From Allobosea sp. LC85 (GTDB lineage Bacteria > Pseudomonadota > Alphaproteobacteria > Rhizobiales > Beijerinckiaceae), in contig NZ_JPKG01000004.1 of assembly GCF_000735605.1 (NCBI RefSeq), positions 124,001 through 188,000 of the forward strand: a stretch of DNA of 64,000 nt, read 5' to 3'. The notes under the pieces are model-generated. The model ran no database searches and was not told where the DNA came from. It saw only the letters and a list, made by a program, of their open reading frames with translations. Numbering within the stretch: the stretch's first letter is position 1; every line of letters starts with the position of its first letter. This document shows, piece after piece, positions 33,215 through 41,788 of this stretch. The translations under genes and the position numbers were made by a program.

Positions 33215-36200
33215 GTGATCATGCTGCGGCACCGTTTAATCTTCCCCGTCGCCGGCGTCGTTCTTGTTCTAAGCCTTGCCCTAACCGGTGTGGGGATTTG
33301 GAGGGGAAACGCCGTAGTCTCGATCATGTCCGACCAATTGATCCGAGAGGTGACGCGAGCTGCGCATCGCGACCTCAGTCACTTGGTGCGCGGCTCCGAC
33401 AGAACGGTATCCCGCTTGGCCCACCGTCTTGTCTCTCACGACATGCCGCTCGGCAATCCAAATGCGATCGCAGCGGAGCTCTATGGATTGCTGACCGACG
33501 AACCCGATGTCGACTGGCTGTTTTTCGGCAACGAGGCCGGCGGGATGGTTTCGGTGGGGCGATTGGAAGACTCAAGCACCGTGTATCTGATGACCGATGA
33601 ATTTCGCGCCGGCGTCGTGCGCGAGTTCGAAGCGCTGCCAGGCGGACGGATCGGCCAATTGAGGAAGTCGAAAGGAGCCTTCGATCCGCGCCAGAGGCTC
33701 TGGTACGCCCAGGCGAAGGAGACGGGCAAGCGGTACTGGACCGAGCCCTATCTCGGTTCCGTCGAGCCGATCCTGAGCGTCTCGCTCTCTGCGCCGGTCC
33801 TCGACAAGGACGGCACCTTCGTCGGGGTGTGTGGGATCGACCTCATCCTGACTCAGCTTTCCAGCTTCTTGCAGTCGCTCGACATCGGTGACCACGGGCG
33901 GGCCTTCGTCATCGATGCCACCGGGGGTCTGATTGGCGCGTCGGGGGGAGTGTCACCCGTCGCGATCGGCCCCGATGGCGGGCATCTGCGCCTGCAGGCA
34001 TCAGAGGCCGCCGATCCCGTCATTCGCGCGACGGCCCGTCATCTCGGTCGGCACCCCGAGATCGCTGGGTCCTCGTCAACTGCGCCGCGTGCCTTTTCCT
34101 TCGATGACCCCGAGCGCGGCCGGATCTATGCGGCGGTTGATCGCTTTGAGGCACCTGGCGCACTTAAGTGGACCATCGTCGCGGCGGTGCCTGCTTCGGA
34201 TTTCCTGGGGCCTGCATATCGCGCGGCGTATCTCTCGATTGGCATCGGCACAGTCATGGTTGCTGTCTTCGTGCTCCTCGGACTCTGGGTGGTCGGACGC
34301 ACGTTGCGGCCGCTGACCGCCCTGACGCAGGCGGCGCAAGCGATCGCAAAGGGGGAATGGCGAGACCTGCCCGAGGTTCGGCGAAACGATGAAGTCGGCC
34401 TGCTTGCCCAGGCGTTCACTCTCATGACGTCCCGTCTCAAGGAGACGTTGGACGGTCTGCGTCGGAGCGAGGCCAAGTTCGAAGAAGCTCAACGCGTCGC
34501 GCATGTCGGCTACTGGGAACGTGACCTCGACACAGACCGTTCGACCTGGTCAGACGAGACCTACCGCATCTTTGGGCTGACGCCGGGCGAAGACACGATC
34601 ACTGTTGCCGGAATGCTGGAGCGGATACACCCAGAGGATCGGCCGATCTGGAGCCAGGCCGCGGCGGAGACGCTGCGTGGCAAATCTCGCTACGACTTGG
34701 AGTACCGCGTCGTCCGGCCCAATGGCGAGCTGCGCATCGTCCACAGTCACGGCGATCTGACAAGGGACGCGTCGGGCCGGCCGCGCAGCATGTTTGGTAC
34801 GATTCAGGACATTACCGAGCGCAAGCGGGTGGAAGAGGCCCTACGCGCGAGCGAGGTGCGCTTTCGCACCCTCGTGCAATTCTCCTTCGACGTGTATTGG
34901 GAGAGCGACGCGCAGCATCGCTTCCTCCGCCAGGAGTTCGCCGAAGGATTTGCCGACGCGGTGGCGCCGGGCTCCGAAATCGGTCGGACGCGCTGGGAAG
35001 TGCCCTATCTGGAGCCTGACGCAGAGGCCTGGCGCAAACACCGCGAAACGCTCGATGCCCACCTGCCGTTCCGTGATTTCGAGCTCGCGCGGCCTACGCC
35101 CGATGGCGGCAAGCGTTACGTGTCCGTCTCGGGGCTGCCGATGTTTGACGAGACGGGCCGCTTCATCGGCTACCGCGGCGTCGGGCGGAACATCACCGAG
35201 CGCAAGCAGGCGGATGAGGCGCTGCGGGAGAGCGAAGAGAAGTGGCGGGCCGTATTCGAGAACAATCCGACGATGTACTTCATGGTGGACGCGTCCGGGA
35301 CCGTCCTATCCGTGAATCCCTTCGGGGCTGAGCAACTCGGCTACACCGTCGACGAGCTGACGGGCGATTCCGTGCTGAAAGTCTTTCATGAAGCTGATCG
35401 AGCCGCGGCGCAACGGAACACGGCCAGATGCCTCGAACAACTCGGCCGAGCGATTAGCTGGGAGCTGCGCAAGGTCCGCAAAGATGGCTCGGTGCTCTGG
35501 GTCCGCGAAACGGGCAAGGCCATGCTGATGAAGGGCCGGCCCGTGGTCTTGATCGTCTGCGAGGACATCACCGAGCGCGAGCGGGCGGAGTATCTGACCG
35601 GGCAGGTGTTCGAGAATTCGCCTGATGCGATCTGCGTGATTGGAAGGGATTACCGGTATCAGCGGGTTAACCCGGTCTACGAGCGGATTTGGGGAATGCC
35701 GGCCGAGAGGATTCTCGGCAAGCACGTCGCGGATCTTCTGGGGACGAAGGCTTTTGAGCAGACGTTCAAGCCGTATTACGACCGGTGTTTCGATGGCGAA
35801 GAAGCCCGCTACGCGGAGTGGTTCAGCTATCCTCTCGGCCGGCGATACTTGATGGTGAGCTACTCGCCTCTGCGATCGGCCTCGGAGCGGGTGGAGGCCG
35901 CCCTCGTGATCACCCGCGACCTCACGGACCATGCGCTGGCATCCGAAGCCTTGCGAGAGGCCCAGGCTGAGCTCGCGCGCGCCAACCGCGTCGCGACCAT
36001 GGGGCAGCTGACGGCCTCGATCGCCCATGAAGTCAACCAGCCCATCGCCGCGGCGGCCACCAACGCCCAGGCCGCCTTGCGCTGGCTGGGGGCCCGCCCG
36101 CCCGATCTGGAGGAGGTCCGGCAGGCCCTCGGTCGCATCAACAAGGACACCAAACGAGCCGGCGACGTCATCGGCCGGATCCGGGCCCTGATCAAGAAGG

Positions 36201-36715
36201 CGCCGGCGCGCAAGGATCGCTTGGACATCAACAAAGCCGTCCTCGACGTTATCGCCCTGACCCGTGGCGAAGCGGTGAAGAACGGCGTCACGGTGCAGAC
36301 GCAGCTCGCGGCGGGCTTGCCGCTCATTCGAGCCGATCGGGTCCAACTGCAACAAGTGATGCTCAACCTGATCCTCAATGCGGTCGAGGCCATGTGCGGC
36401 CTCGCCGAGGGGGCGCGGGAGGTGCTGATCAGCACCGGGCGAGATGGCTCGAACGGCGTGCTCGTCACGGTGCGGGATTCCGGCCCGGGGTTGGACGCGC
36501 AGAGTGTGGAGCGCATCTTCGAGGCCTTCTACACGACCAAGCCCGACGGCATGGGCATGGGCTTGGCGATCTGCCGGTCGATCATCGAGGCGCACCGCGG
36601 ACGGCTGTGGGCCTCCGCGAATGACCCTCGCGGTGCCGTCTTCCAGTTCACTCTCCCTGCAGAACGGGACGAGACCGTTCCCGCCGAGCACGCCGGCCAA
36701 ATGCCGGTGGTGTGA
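33215..36715 (+). CDS. Membrane sensor histidine kinase with Cache-type sensor, HAMP and four PAS domains
   Basis: A 1166-residue hybrid-free sensor kinase. Order: membrane helix 8-29, large periplasmic double-Cache-like domain (about 35-330), second helix 337-361, HAMP about 362-415, and four successive PAS/PAC units (about 418-545, 545-672, 672-795, 795-910). Three of the PAC ends carry an IxxITERK/ITERE-type motif. A HisKA domain has SIAHEVNQPIAA (phospho-His near 937) and a HATPase_c has NLILNAVEA, DSGPGLD and GMGMGLAI. It should sense periplasmic and cytoplasmic cues and phosphorylate a response regulator, perhaps those at 36984 or 39554. The GTG at 33215 has GGGGGAT upstream. Confidence 0.9.
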   Translation: MIMLRHRLIFPVAGVVLVLSLALTGVGIWRGNAVVSIMSDQLIREVTRAAHRDLSHLVRGSDRTVSRLAHRLVSHDMPLGNPNAIAAELYGLLTDEPDVDWLFFGNEAGGMVSVGRLEDSSTVYLMTDEFRAGVVREFEALPGGRIGQLRKSKGAFDPRQRLWYAQAKETGKRYWTEPYLGSVEPILSVSLSAPVLDKDGTFVGVCGIDLILTQLSSFLQSLDIGDHGRAFVIDATGGLIGASGGVSPVAIGPDGGHLRLQASEAADPVIRATARHLGRHPEIAGSSSTAPRAFSFDDPERGRIYAAVDRFEAPGALKWTIVAAVPASDFLGPAYRAAYLSIGIGTVMVAVFVLLGLWVVGRTLRPLTALTQAAQAIAKGEWRDLPEVRRNDEVGLLAQAFTLMTSRLKETLDGLRRSEAKFEEAQRVAHVGYWERDLDTDRSTWSDETYRIFGLTPGEDTITVAGMLERIHPEDRPIWSQAAAETLRGKSRYDLEYRVVRPNGELRIVHSHGDLTRDASGRPRSMFGTIQDITERKRVEEALRASEVRFRTLVQFSFDVYWESDAQHRFLRQEFAEGFADAVAPGSEIGRTRWEVPYLEPDAEAWRKHRETLDAHLPFRDFELARPTPDGGKRYVSVSGLPMFDETGRFIGYRGVGRNITERKQADEALRESEEKWRAVFENNPTMYFMVDASGTVLSVNPFGAEQLGYTVDELTGDSVLKVFHEADRAAAQRNTARCLEQLGRAISWELRKVRKDGSVLWVRETGKAMLMKGRPVVLIVCEDITERERAEYLTGQVFENSPDAICVIGRDYRYQRVNPVYERIWGMPAERILGKHVADLLGTKAFEQTFKPYYDRCFDGEEARYAEWFSYPLGRRYLMVSYSPLRSASERVEAALVITRDLTDHALASEALREAQAELARANRVATMGQLTASIAHEVNQPIAAAATNAQAALRWLGARPPDLEEVRQALGRINKDTKRAGDVIGRIRALIKKAPARKDRLDINKAVLDVIALTRGEAVKNGVTVQTQLAAGLPLIRADRVQLQQVMLNLILNAVEAMCGLAEGAREVLISTGRDGSNGVLVTVRDSGPGLDAQSVERIFEAFYTTKPDGMGMGLAICRSIIEAHRGRLWASANDPRGAVFQFTLPAERDETVPAEHAGQMPVV

Positions 36716-36778
36716 GGTGGCAGGCCCGGGATGGACCGTCACACGTCACATCCGCGGCGATTGATTTGGGTCGCCCGT

Positions 36779-36874
36779 GTGAACGACGCCGCCTGTCTCA
36801 TCCTCGACGTGCAGATGCCTGGCACCCGCGGCGTCGCGTTGCAGCGCGCTTTGCCTGCGCGAGGTCGTTGCTAA
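36779..36874 (+). pseudogene. Receiver-domain remnant of a response regulator
   Basis: The frame reads NDAACLILDVQMPGTRGVAL, the beta3 strand and phosphoacceptor-aspartate region of a FixJ-type receiver, then stops after 31 codons. The stop codon TAA is the first bases of a family B palindromic repeat. The N-terminal part of the receiver is missing too. It sits 63 bp after the sensor kinase, so the kinase's original partner gene may have been destroyed here. Confidence 0.6.
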
Positions 36875-36941
36875 AGCATCGGCCCGAAAAGTGGATTGCG
36901 GTTTTCGGGAAAGCCGATGCAAACACAGAAGGTTAGGTCAT
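36872..36941. repeat. Truncated family B palindromic element (copy 3)
   Basis: Module 2 is complete (TAAAGCATCGG to CCGATGC, 36872-36920) and the linker and first six bases of module 1 (GGTCAT) are present. The sequence then diverges. It is therefore about two thirds of a full element and truncates the response-regulator remnant. Confidence 0.8.
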
Positions 36942-36983
36942 AGCCGCAGACCTGAAGGGCTGGCGTTGCCTCCCTGCGGGCCG

Positions 36984-37379
36984 TCATGAACCGCTTTCGC
37001 CGTGGCGACCGCAAGCCAGGGCAGCCCGGATGCAATCAAGCAGATCCTGCTCGCCAAACGGCTTTGTCAGGGAGCAGACGATGTCCGCGCCGAACCCGCG
37101 TGCGCGCACGTTCTCGTCCGGATAGGCGCTGATCAGAACGGTCGGAATGCTCTTGCCCAACGCGACGAGGCGGCGGTGCAGATCAAGCCCGCTCATGCCG
37201 GGCATATCGATGTCCGTCACCAGGCAGGCCAGGCGGCGGAGATGGGGGAACCTCAAGAAATCATCTGCGGATGAAAAGGCCTCGGCGTCAAACCCCAGCG
37301 ACCTCATGAGCCCCTTGGTAGCCTCGCGCATCGACTCGTCGTCATCGACGATCGCAATCAGCGGTTTCTTGGTTGGCAC
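36984..37379 (-). CDS. Receiver-only response regulator (CheY-like)
   Basis: A 131-residue single receiver domain: IAIVDDDESMREATKGLMR at the N terminus (acidic pocket), VTDIDMPGMSG (phosphoacceptor Asp), VLISAYPDE and SLTKPFGEQDLL (conserved Lys). There is no output domain. GTG 37379 was chosen because GGAGG lies 5 bp upstream; a TTG at 37391 overlaps that site. It is convergent with the PAS kinase across a remnant and a repeat, so it may act as a phosphate sink or relay protein for that kinase. Confidence 0.88.
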   Translation of the reverse strand: MPTKKPLIAIVDDDESMREATKGLMRSLGFDAEAFSSADDFLRFPHLRRLACLVTDIDMPGMSGLDLHRRLVALGKSIPTVLISAYPDENVRARGFGADIVCSLTKPFGEQDLLDCIRAALACGRHGESGS

Positions 37380-37496
37380 CGCCGCCTCCAAAATTCGCGA
37401 TAAGCGTTGTGCAGAATTCTAGCGTTGTGCGCGCTTGGTAAGATACATTGGCATCTAAGCGCGACAAAGGCATCGAAACCTATACTATGGTATCGA

Positions 37497-38858
37497 TTAT
37501 CTAAGACTTGCGGTTAATCGCGACGGATCCAAGCTCGATTCGGAGCTGGAGCTCATCTGCTGCTTCAAGATGAAATGGGCGATACGGGGCACGATCTCGG
37601 CGCGGAAGCGGGAGCCGTTGAACACGCCGTAATGTCCGACCCCCTTCTGGAGATGGTAAAGCTTCTTCTCCGGCGGCAGGTTGGGCGTGAGTTCGAGGGC
37701 CGCGCGTGTTTGACCGATGCCGGTGATGTCGTCCTTCTCGCCCTCGACGACCATGATTGCGCAACGCCGGATCGCGCGCAGGTCGACGCGTGTCCCGCGA
37801 TGGATCATCTCGCCCTTGGCCAAGTCGTGGCGGAGGAAGACTTGCTCCACCGTCTGCAGGTAGAATTCGGCTGTCAGGTCCATGACGGCCAGGTATTCGT
37901 CGTAGAAGTCCCGATGCTTCTCGGCCGCGTCGCCGTCGCCATCGACGAGATGCTCGAACATCTTGCAATGGGCCGTGAGATGCCGGTCGATGTTCATCGC
38001 CATGAAACCGGAGAGCTGCATGAATCCCGGATAGACGTCGCGCCGGGAACCTGGATAGGCCGGCGGCACCTTTGCGATGCAGTGTCTCCTGAACCACGCG
38101 ATGCCGTGCTTCTCAGCGAGCCGGTTCACCGCTGTCGGCGAATGGCGGGTGTCGATCGGGCCGGCGATGAGCGTCATGGAGCGTGGCGTGAGCGGGTCGT
38201 TGTCGGCCTCCATGGCGGCAATGGCGGCCATCACTGGCACCGAGCCTTGGCAGACCGCCAAGACGTGGAGATCGGGCCCGAGCGCCCGGAACATCGAGAT
38301 GAGATAGTCGATGTAATCGTCGAGATCGAAGCGCCCCTGCGAAAGCGGCACCATGCGCGCGTCGGCCCAGTCGGTGATGAAGACCTGGTGGCTGGGAAGA
38401 AAGGCCTCGACCGTGCCGCGCAGCAGGGTGGCGAAATGGCCGGACATGGGCGCGACCAACAGCAGCTTCGGCTGCGGCTTCGCACGGTGCAGCGCCCGGT
38501 CGAACGCGATCACCTGCCCGAATGGGGGCTTCGGTTGCGGCTCTGGCCGCCCGATCTCCCGATCGAACGCAATCACCCGGCCGAAGGGGCGGTCCCAGAC
38601 GACGCGCTCGCTCACACCGGCCCGTTGGCCGTCAACGCGCGTTGTCGCAAGTCTGAACGCCGGCTTGTCGTAGCGCCGCGTCGTCGTCTCGAAGAGCGCG
38701 CAGGCGGCGGCGATGGTCCGGCCGTAGGCCGTGCCGGTGAGAGGGTTGCCTGGGTTCTCGAAGATGACCTTCATGCCTTGCGTGGCTACCCGTGCCGGAG
38801 TGAGCATCCAATGAGCCGCTTCGTACCAGCGATAGGCCGGATTGGTGACGAGATTCAT
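37497..38858 (-). CDS. phaZ: Intracellular polyhydroxybutyrate depolymerase, with an internal 21-residue duplication
   Basis: A 453-residue PhaZ-type depolymerase that degrades stored PHB granules in the cytoplasm. The alpha/beta-hydrolase nucleophile elbow VLAVCQGSVPVMAA has a cysteine (residue 203) in place of serine, as known for the PhaZ family; LLLVAPMSGHFATLLRGTVE is near residue 132 and GVGHYGVFNGSRFR near residue 418. Residues 91-111 and 112-132 are tandem copies (PFGRVIAFDR..., PFGQVIAFDR...), which lengthen the linker before the hydrolase core. AGGAG lies 6 bp before the ATG. Confidence 0.92.
   Translation of the reverse strand: MNLVTNPAYRWYEAAHWMLTPARVATQGMKVIFENPGNPLTGTAYGRTIAAACALFETTTRRYDKPAFRLATTRVDGQRAGVSERVVWDRPFGRVIAFDREIGRPEPQPKPPFGQVIAFDRALHRAKPQPKLLLVAPMSGHFATLLRGTVEAFLPSHQVFITDWADARMVPLSQGRFDLDDYIDYLISMFRALGPDLHVLAVCQGSVPVMAAIAAMEADNDPLTPRSMTLIAGPIDTRHSPTAVNRLAEKHGIAWFRRHCIAKVPPAYPGSRRDVYPGFMQLSGFMAMNIDRHLTAHCKMFEHLVDGDGDAAEKHRDFYDEYLAVMDLTAEFYLQTVEQVFLRHDLAKGEMIHRGTRVDLRAIRRCAIMVVEGEKDDITGIGQTRAALELTPNLPPEKKLYHLQKGVGHYGVFNGSRFRAEIVPRIAHFILKQQMSSSSESSLDPSRLTASLR
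38470..38595. repeat. 63-bp in-frame tandem duplication inside phaZ
   Basis: Segments 38470-38532 and 38533-38595 are direct repeats with an offset of exactly 63 bp (21 codons). The protein copies agree at roughly 14 of 21 positions, so the duplication is not recent but the reading frame is kept. Confidence 0.8.
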
Positions 38859-39125
38859 CGCAAACTCCTGGGTGTAGCCTGCGAGATCTGCCCATCGCGC
38901 GACAATTCTGGCATCTACTGGTTTAGCGAAGCAGCCTGGCGCTGATAGCCGGACTTGTCGCTTGTCCCGATCAGAATAATGCGGTGAAGCTCTTCTTTTC
39001 GATTGTACGGATGGTCCAGAGAAGCAGCTAAACGGCTCGCAGTACCTATACAGACGTCTAACTATGTTCGGCAGCCGCGGTGATCCCCAAGGGCAAGCCC
39101 TTCGTTCGGCAGAGCGTCGCGAGTG

Positions 39126-39229
39126 CTAAAGCATCGGCCCGAAAAGTGGATTGCGGTTTTCGGGAAAGCCGATGCAAACACGAAAAGGCTAGGTCATCGG
39201 ACCGGATACGATATCCGGTCCGATGGCCT
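39126..39229. repeat. Two-module palindromic intergenic element, family B copy 4
   Basis: A complete element in the opposite orientation to the copy at 32727. Module 2 (39126-39177) is followed by a linker and module 1 (39192-39228), a GGTCATCGGACC...GGTCCGATGGCC hairpin with one G-T-type mismatch near the end. Confidence 0.88.
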
Positions 39230-39553
39230 AGCCTCGCGCTCTGCTGCTTGTGGCACTGCCCCCCGTGCGGCAGCCCGCCGGACATGCAGCGCATCGGCAC
39301 GCGGTCGATGGCAGACCGCAGCAGGCGCAAGGCGCTCTCGCGGGCAGCCTGATCACCTCGCAATTGGCCTTGCGCTGAGGTAATTAGCGCGCATTCTCGT
39401 GTGCGAAGAGGCTTCGTGGCACTGGCGACAGGAGAGAAGAGCAGTGTTCTCGTCGCGTCATTGGCGCTCTGGGGGGCGGACTTTGCCCGGTGCTGCCGCA
39501 ACGGATACAGGCAGCGCACGTCCGCAAGAGCCGGTTCCGTTTGGGGGATGCTG
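39230..39553. other. 324-bp gap before the FixJ-like gene
   Basis: No gene with support was found. In-frame codons upstream of the regulator reach 39401 but lack family homology and a ribosome site. Promoter elements for the regulator must lie here, but none stands out. Confidence 0.35.
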
Positions 39554-40192
39554 ATGATGACCGAGGCGCCGGCAACCGTCATCGTCATCGATGATGATCT
39601 TGGGATCCGCGATGCGCTCGGCAGCCTGCTGCGATCCGTCGGCTTTGACGTGAAGCTCCTCGCTTCGGTGGGCGACTTCCTCAAGGATGGGCGACCGGAC
39701 GGGCCGACCTGCCTCGTGCTCGATGTCCGGCTGCCGGGACAAAGCGGTCTTGACTTTCAGCAAGAGCTGTCGCGGGCGAACATTCAGCTCCCGCTCGTAT
39801 TCATCACCGGGCATGGCGACATTCCCATGTCCGTCCAGGCGATGAAAGGGGGCGCGGTCGAGTTCCTGACCAAACCGTTCCGCGACCAGGATCTGCTCGA
39901 TGCCGTTCACCTCGGCCTGGCGCGCGACCGCGCATGGCTTGAGAATGAAAAGGCGCTGGCGACGTTGCGTGCGCGTTTCGATAGCCTGACCCCGCGGGAG
40001 CGCGAGGTGATGGCTTTGGTGGTGACCGGACGGCTCAACAAGCAGATCGCCGGCGATCTGGGCGTGAGCGAGATTACCGTGAAGGTTCACCGCAGCCAGG
40101 CCATGCAGAAGATGCGGGCTGCGTCCTTGCCCGAACTCGCCCGCATGGCGGACAAGCTGAAGCTTGCGCCGGGAAAGCCGCAAAGCTCTTAG
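39554..40192 (+). CDS. FixJ/NodW-type response regulator (receiver plus LuxR HTH)
   Basis: A 212-residue response regulator. The receiver shows IVIDDDLGIRDALGSLLRSV, the phosphoacceptor LVLDVRLPGQSGLDFQ, LVFITGHGDIPMSVQAMKGG and EFLTKPFRDQDLLDAV. The C-terminal DNA-binding domain shows LTPREREVMALVVTGRLNKQ and LGVSEITVKVHRSQAMQKM. ATG 39554 was chosen because GGGGG lies 6 bp upstream. It is the most likely DNA-binding partner for the PAS kinase at 33215. The stop codon merges with a family A palindromic repeat. Confidence 0.88.
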   Translation: MMTEAPATVIVIDDDLGIRDALGSLLRSVGFDVKLLASVGDFLKDGRPDGPTCLVLDVRLPGQSGLDFQQELSRANIQLPLVFITGHGDIPMSVQAMKGGAVEFLTKPFRDQDLLDAVHLGLARDRAWLENEKALATLRARFDSLTPREREVMALVVTGRLNKQIAGDLGVSEITVKVHRSQAMQKMRAASLPELARMADKLKLAPGKPQSS

Positions 40193-40294
40193 ATCGCCGT
40201 GCGTCCGTTCGGACGCAGGAGCGGCGATCCAGCTCTTTGTTTGAGCACCGGATTTTTCCAATAACCGGATTCCACTTTTCGGTCCGATGCTCTA
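40192..40294. repeat. Two-module palindromic intergenic element, family A copy 2
   Basis: The module GATCGCCGTGCGTCCG..., somewhat mismatched on its right arm, is followed by TTTGTTTG and an imperfect repeat from GAGCACCGG to CCGATGCTCTA. The first base of the element is the last base of the regulator's stop codon. Confidence 0.85.
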
Positions 40295-40315
40295 GGCACG
40301 TATAAGAGCTCTTAG

Positions 40316-40401
40316 ACCTGCGTATAGGTCATCCCCTCCTCTTTGGTATTCGATCCTTCCTCCCGGCCAATAGTTCGGTCGGGAGCGTACCGTTATGGTC
40401 A
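40316..40401 (-). repeat. Inverted copy (left) of an 86-bp structured-leader-like sequence
   Basis: The reverse complement of this segment matches 42066-42151 at 82 of 86 positions. Read on the minus strand it contains CTCCCG...CGGGAG enclosed by GGTA...TACC, then AAGAGGAGGGG and ATGACCTATACGCAGGT; the short frame stops at once (MTYTQV). Family A copy 2 begins 22 bp beyond it. Confidence 0.85.
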
Positions 40402-40448
40402 GGATAAAGAGCCCCCCGGGGGGGCGGTTCGCCGCAAATCGCCCCCTT

Positions 40449-40487
40449 AAACCCCTCCCCCCTCCCTCCCGGGGGGGAGGGGTTTTT
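40449..40487 (+). terminator. Strong rho-independent-type terminator
   Basis: AAACCCCTCCCCCC (40449-40462) pairs perfectly with GGGGGGAGGGGTTT (40472-40485) around a 9-nt loop and runs into TTTTT. It lies about 260 bp after the FixJ-like gene with no other plus-strand gene between. A second G/C hairpin (GGGGGCG/CGCCCCC) precedes it at about 40420-40446. Confidence 0.7.
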
Positions 40488-40690
40488 CGCGGCCCTGACG
40501 CAGATGCGATGCCGTCGCTCTCGAGGCTGATGGGGAGCGGCCCGGAAATCCGGCCCCGGTCGGCCCGCGAGCAAGCGACTGAATTGACACGAAAACAAGC
40601 GAATTGGCCGAGGGGCACGAGTCGGGGCCTGTCGCGACCCCGACAAGTCCCAATAAAATCCAACGAAATCAAAGCTTACTTGAAAATCCA

Positions 40691-40787
40691 GATCGCCGTG
40701 CGTCCGAACGGACGCACGGCGATCTAACTCTTTGTTTGAGCATCGGATTTTTCCGAAAACCGGATTCCACTTTTCGGTCCGATGCTC
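40691..40787. repeat. Two-module palindromic intergenic element, family A copy 3
   Basis: Module 1 (40691-40724) is a perfect 16-bp stem GATCGCCGTGCGTCCG with an AA centre. Module 2 runs from GAGCATCGG to CCGATGCTC (40738-40787). It lies just beyond the stop codon of the minus-strand membrane-protein gene and could serve as its terminator. Confidence 0.88.
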
Positions 40788-40816
40788 GAGCCTGCCAACA
40801 AGGGAAGCGGGTTAGA

Positions 40817-41788
40817 CTACGACCTCGCTGTCGCAGGTTGAAGCTGGGCCTCGGGAGCGCCTCCATTGCGCCGGAGTGCGCCAACCATGCCGTGGGTCGC
40901 TGCAATAGCGATGCCCAGAATGATCGCGTAGGCCACCAGCAGGCGCGGGGCCGGCACGATGAAGTTGAAGTGCGGCATGGCGCCGAGGATGAGCGGCACA
41001 TACCAGGAGGTCGCGGACACCGTCCCGAAGACCAGCATCATCGCAACCTGCTTGCGCGACAGGCCCGCGAAGAGCGACCGCCCGATCTGCTTCTCCAGGA
41101 GCGGCATGACCGTGTGATGGATGAAGTAGCCGTTGATGGTCAGAACGCCGACGATCGCGATCTTGGCCCAGACCTTCTGGTTCCAGAGCTTTGCCGGATC
41201 GAAGGCGGCGTAGTGCACCAGATACAGGATCCCCGAGAGCCACAGCACCGCGAGACCGGCGGACACGATGCCGGTGACGAATTTCACGATCGCAATCTGA
41301 TCGGCTTTGATTTTCCCCGAGACAAGGAACTTGACGATAACGAGATCGAGCACCGTCGCGGCACCCAGACCTAGAATGATACCGAGAAGATGCAGCACTT
41401 TGATCGCCGACTTCAGCAATGAACCCGGTTCAGCGATCAGAATGCTGTATATTATCGGGCGCATCGCAGAGCTGATGAAATGTGAGACATCGCCCGCCGG
41501 GCTGTTTACTGCAGCACCCAGCCCAGCAGCTGTCGCGCCCGCAGAGTTACGATCGGCTGAGTGACGAGGGCCACCTTGGGGCACCGGAGCAACATTCGCC
41601 GCGACATCATAGGGCGCCCAATCGCGCGCTGACTGGAAAGTGGCTGTCGGAGACGACAGGACGGTTCCGGCGCGAGACCCGGTTTCGGCCGGGGTTTGAG
41701 AGAAGGTGAAGGCGGCTATTGCGCAGGCTGCTACGACGAGAGCCGCACAAGCGGCACGCCGAGTACCGAGTTGAAAAAATGTAATCAT
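40817..41788 (-). CDS. Six-helix membrane protein of unknown function
   Basis: A 323-residue protein that I do not recognise. An N-terminal helix (12-29, possibly a signal anchor) is followed by a low-complexity Ala/Pro/Ser periplasmic linker (30-105) and five helices at about 131-153, 168-192, 207-227, 248-270 and 280-300. Conserved-looking polar residues lie in or near helices: His133, Asp148, His192, HH at 224-225 and His299. Repeated His in helices suggests heme or metal binding, but this is only a guess. It is the only gene between the two inverted 86-bp repeats. Confidence 0.7.
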   Translation of the reverse strand: MITFFQLGTRRAACAALVVAACAIAAFTFSQTPAETGSRAGTVLSSPTATFQSARDWAPYDVAANVAPVPQGGPRHSADRNSAGATAAGLGAAVNSPAGDVSHFISSAMRPIIYSILIAEPGSLLKSAIKVLHLLGIILGLGAATVLDLVIVKFLVSGKIKADQIAIVKFVTGIVSAGLAVLWLSGILYLVHYAAFDPAKLWNQKVWAKIAIVGVLTINGYFIHHTVMPLLEKQIGRSLFAGLSRKQVAMMLVFGTVSATSWYVPLILGAMPHFNFIVPAPRLLVAYAIILGIAIAATHGMVGALRRNGGAPEAQLQPATARS

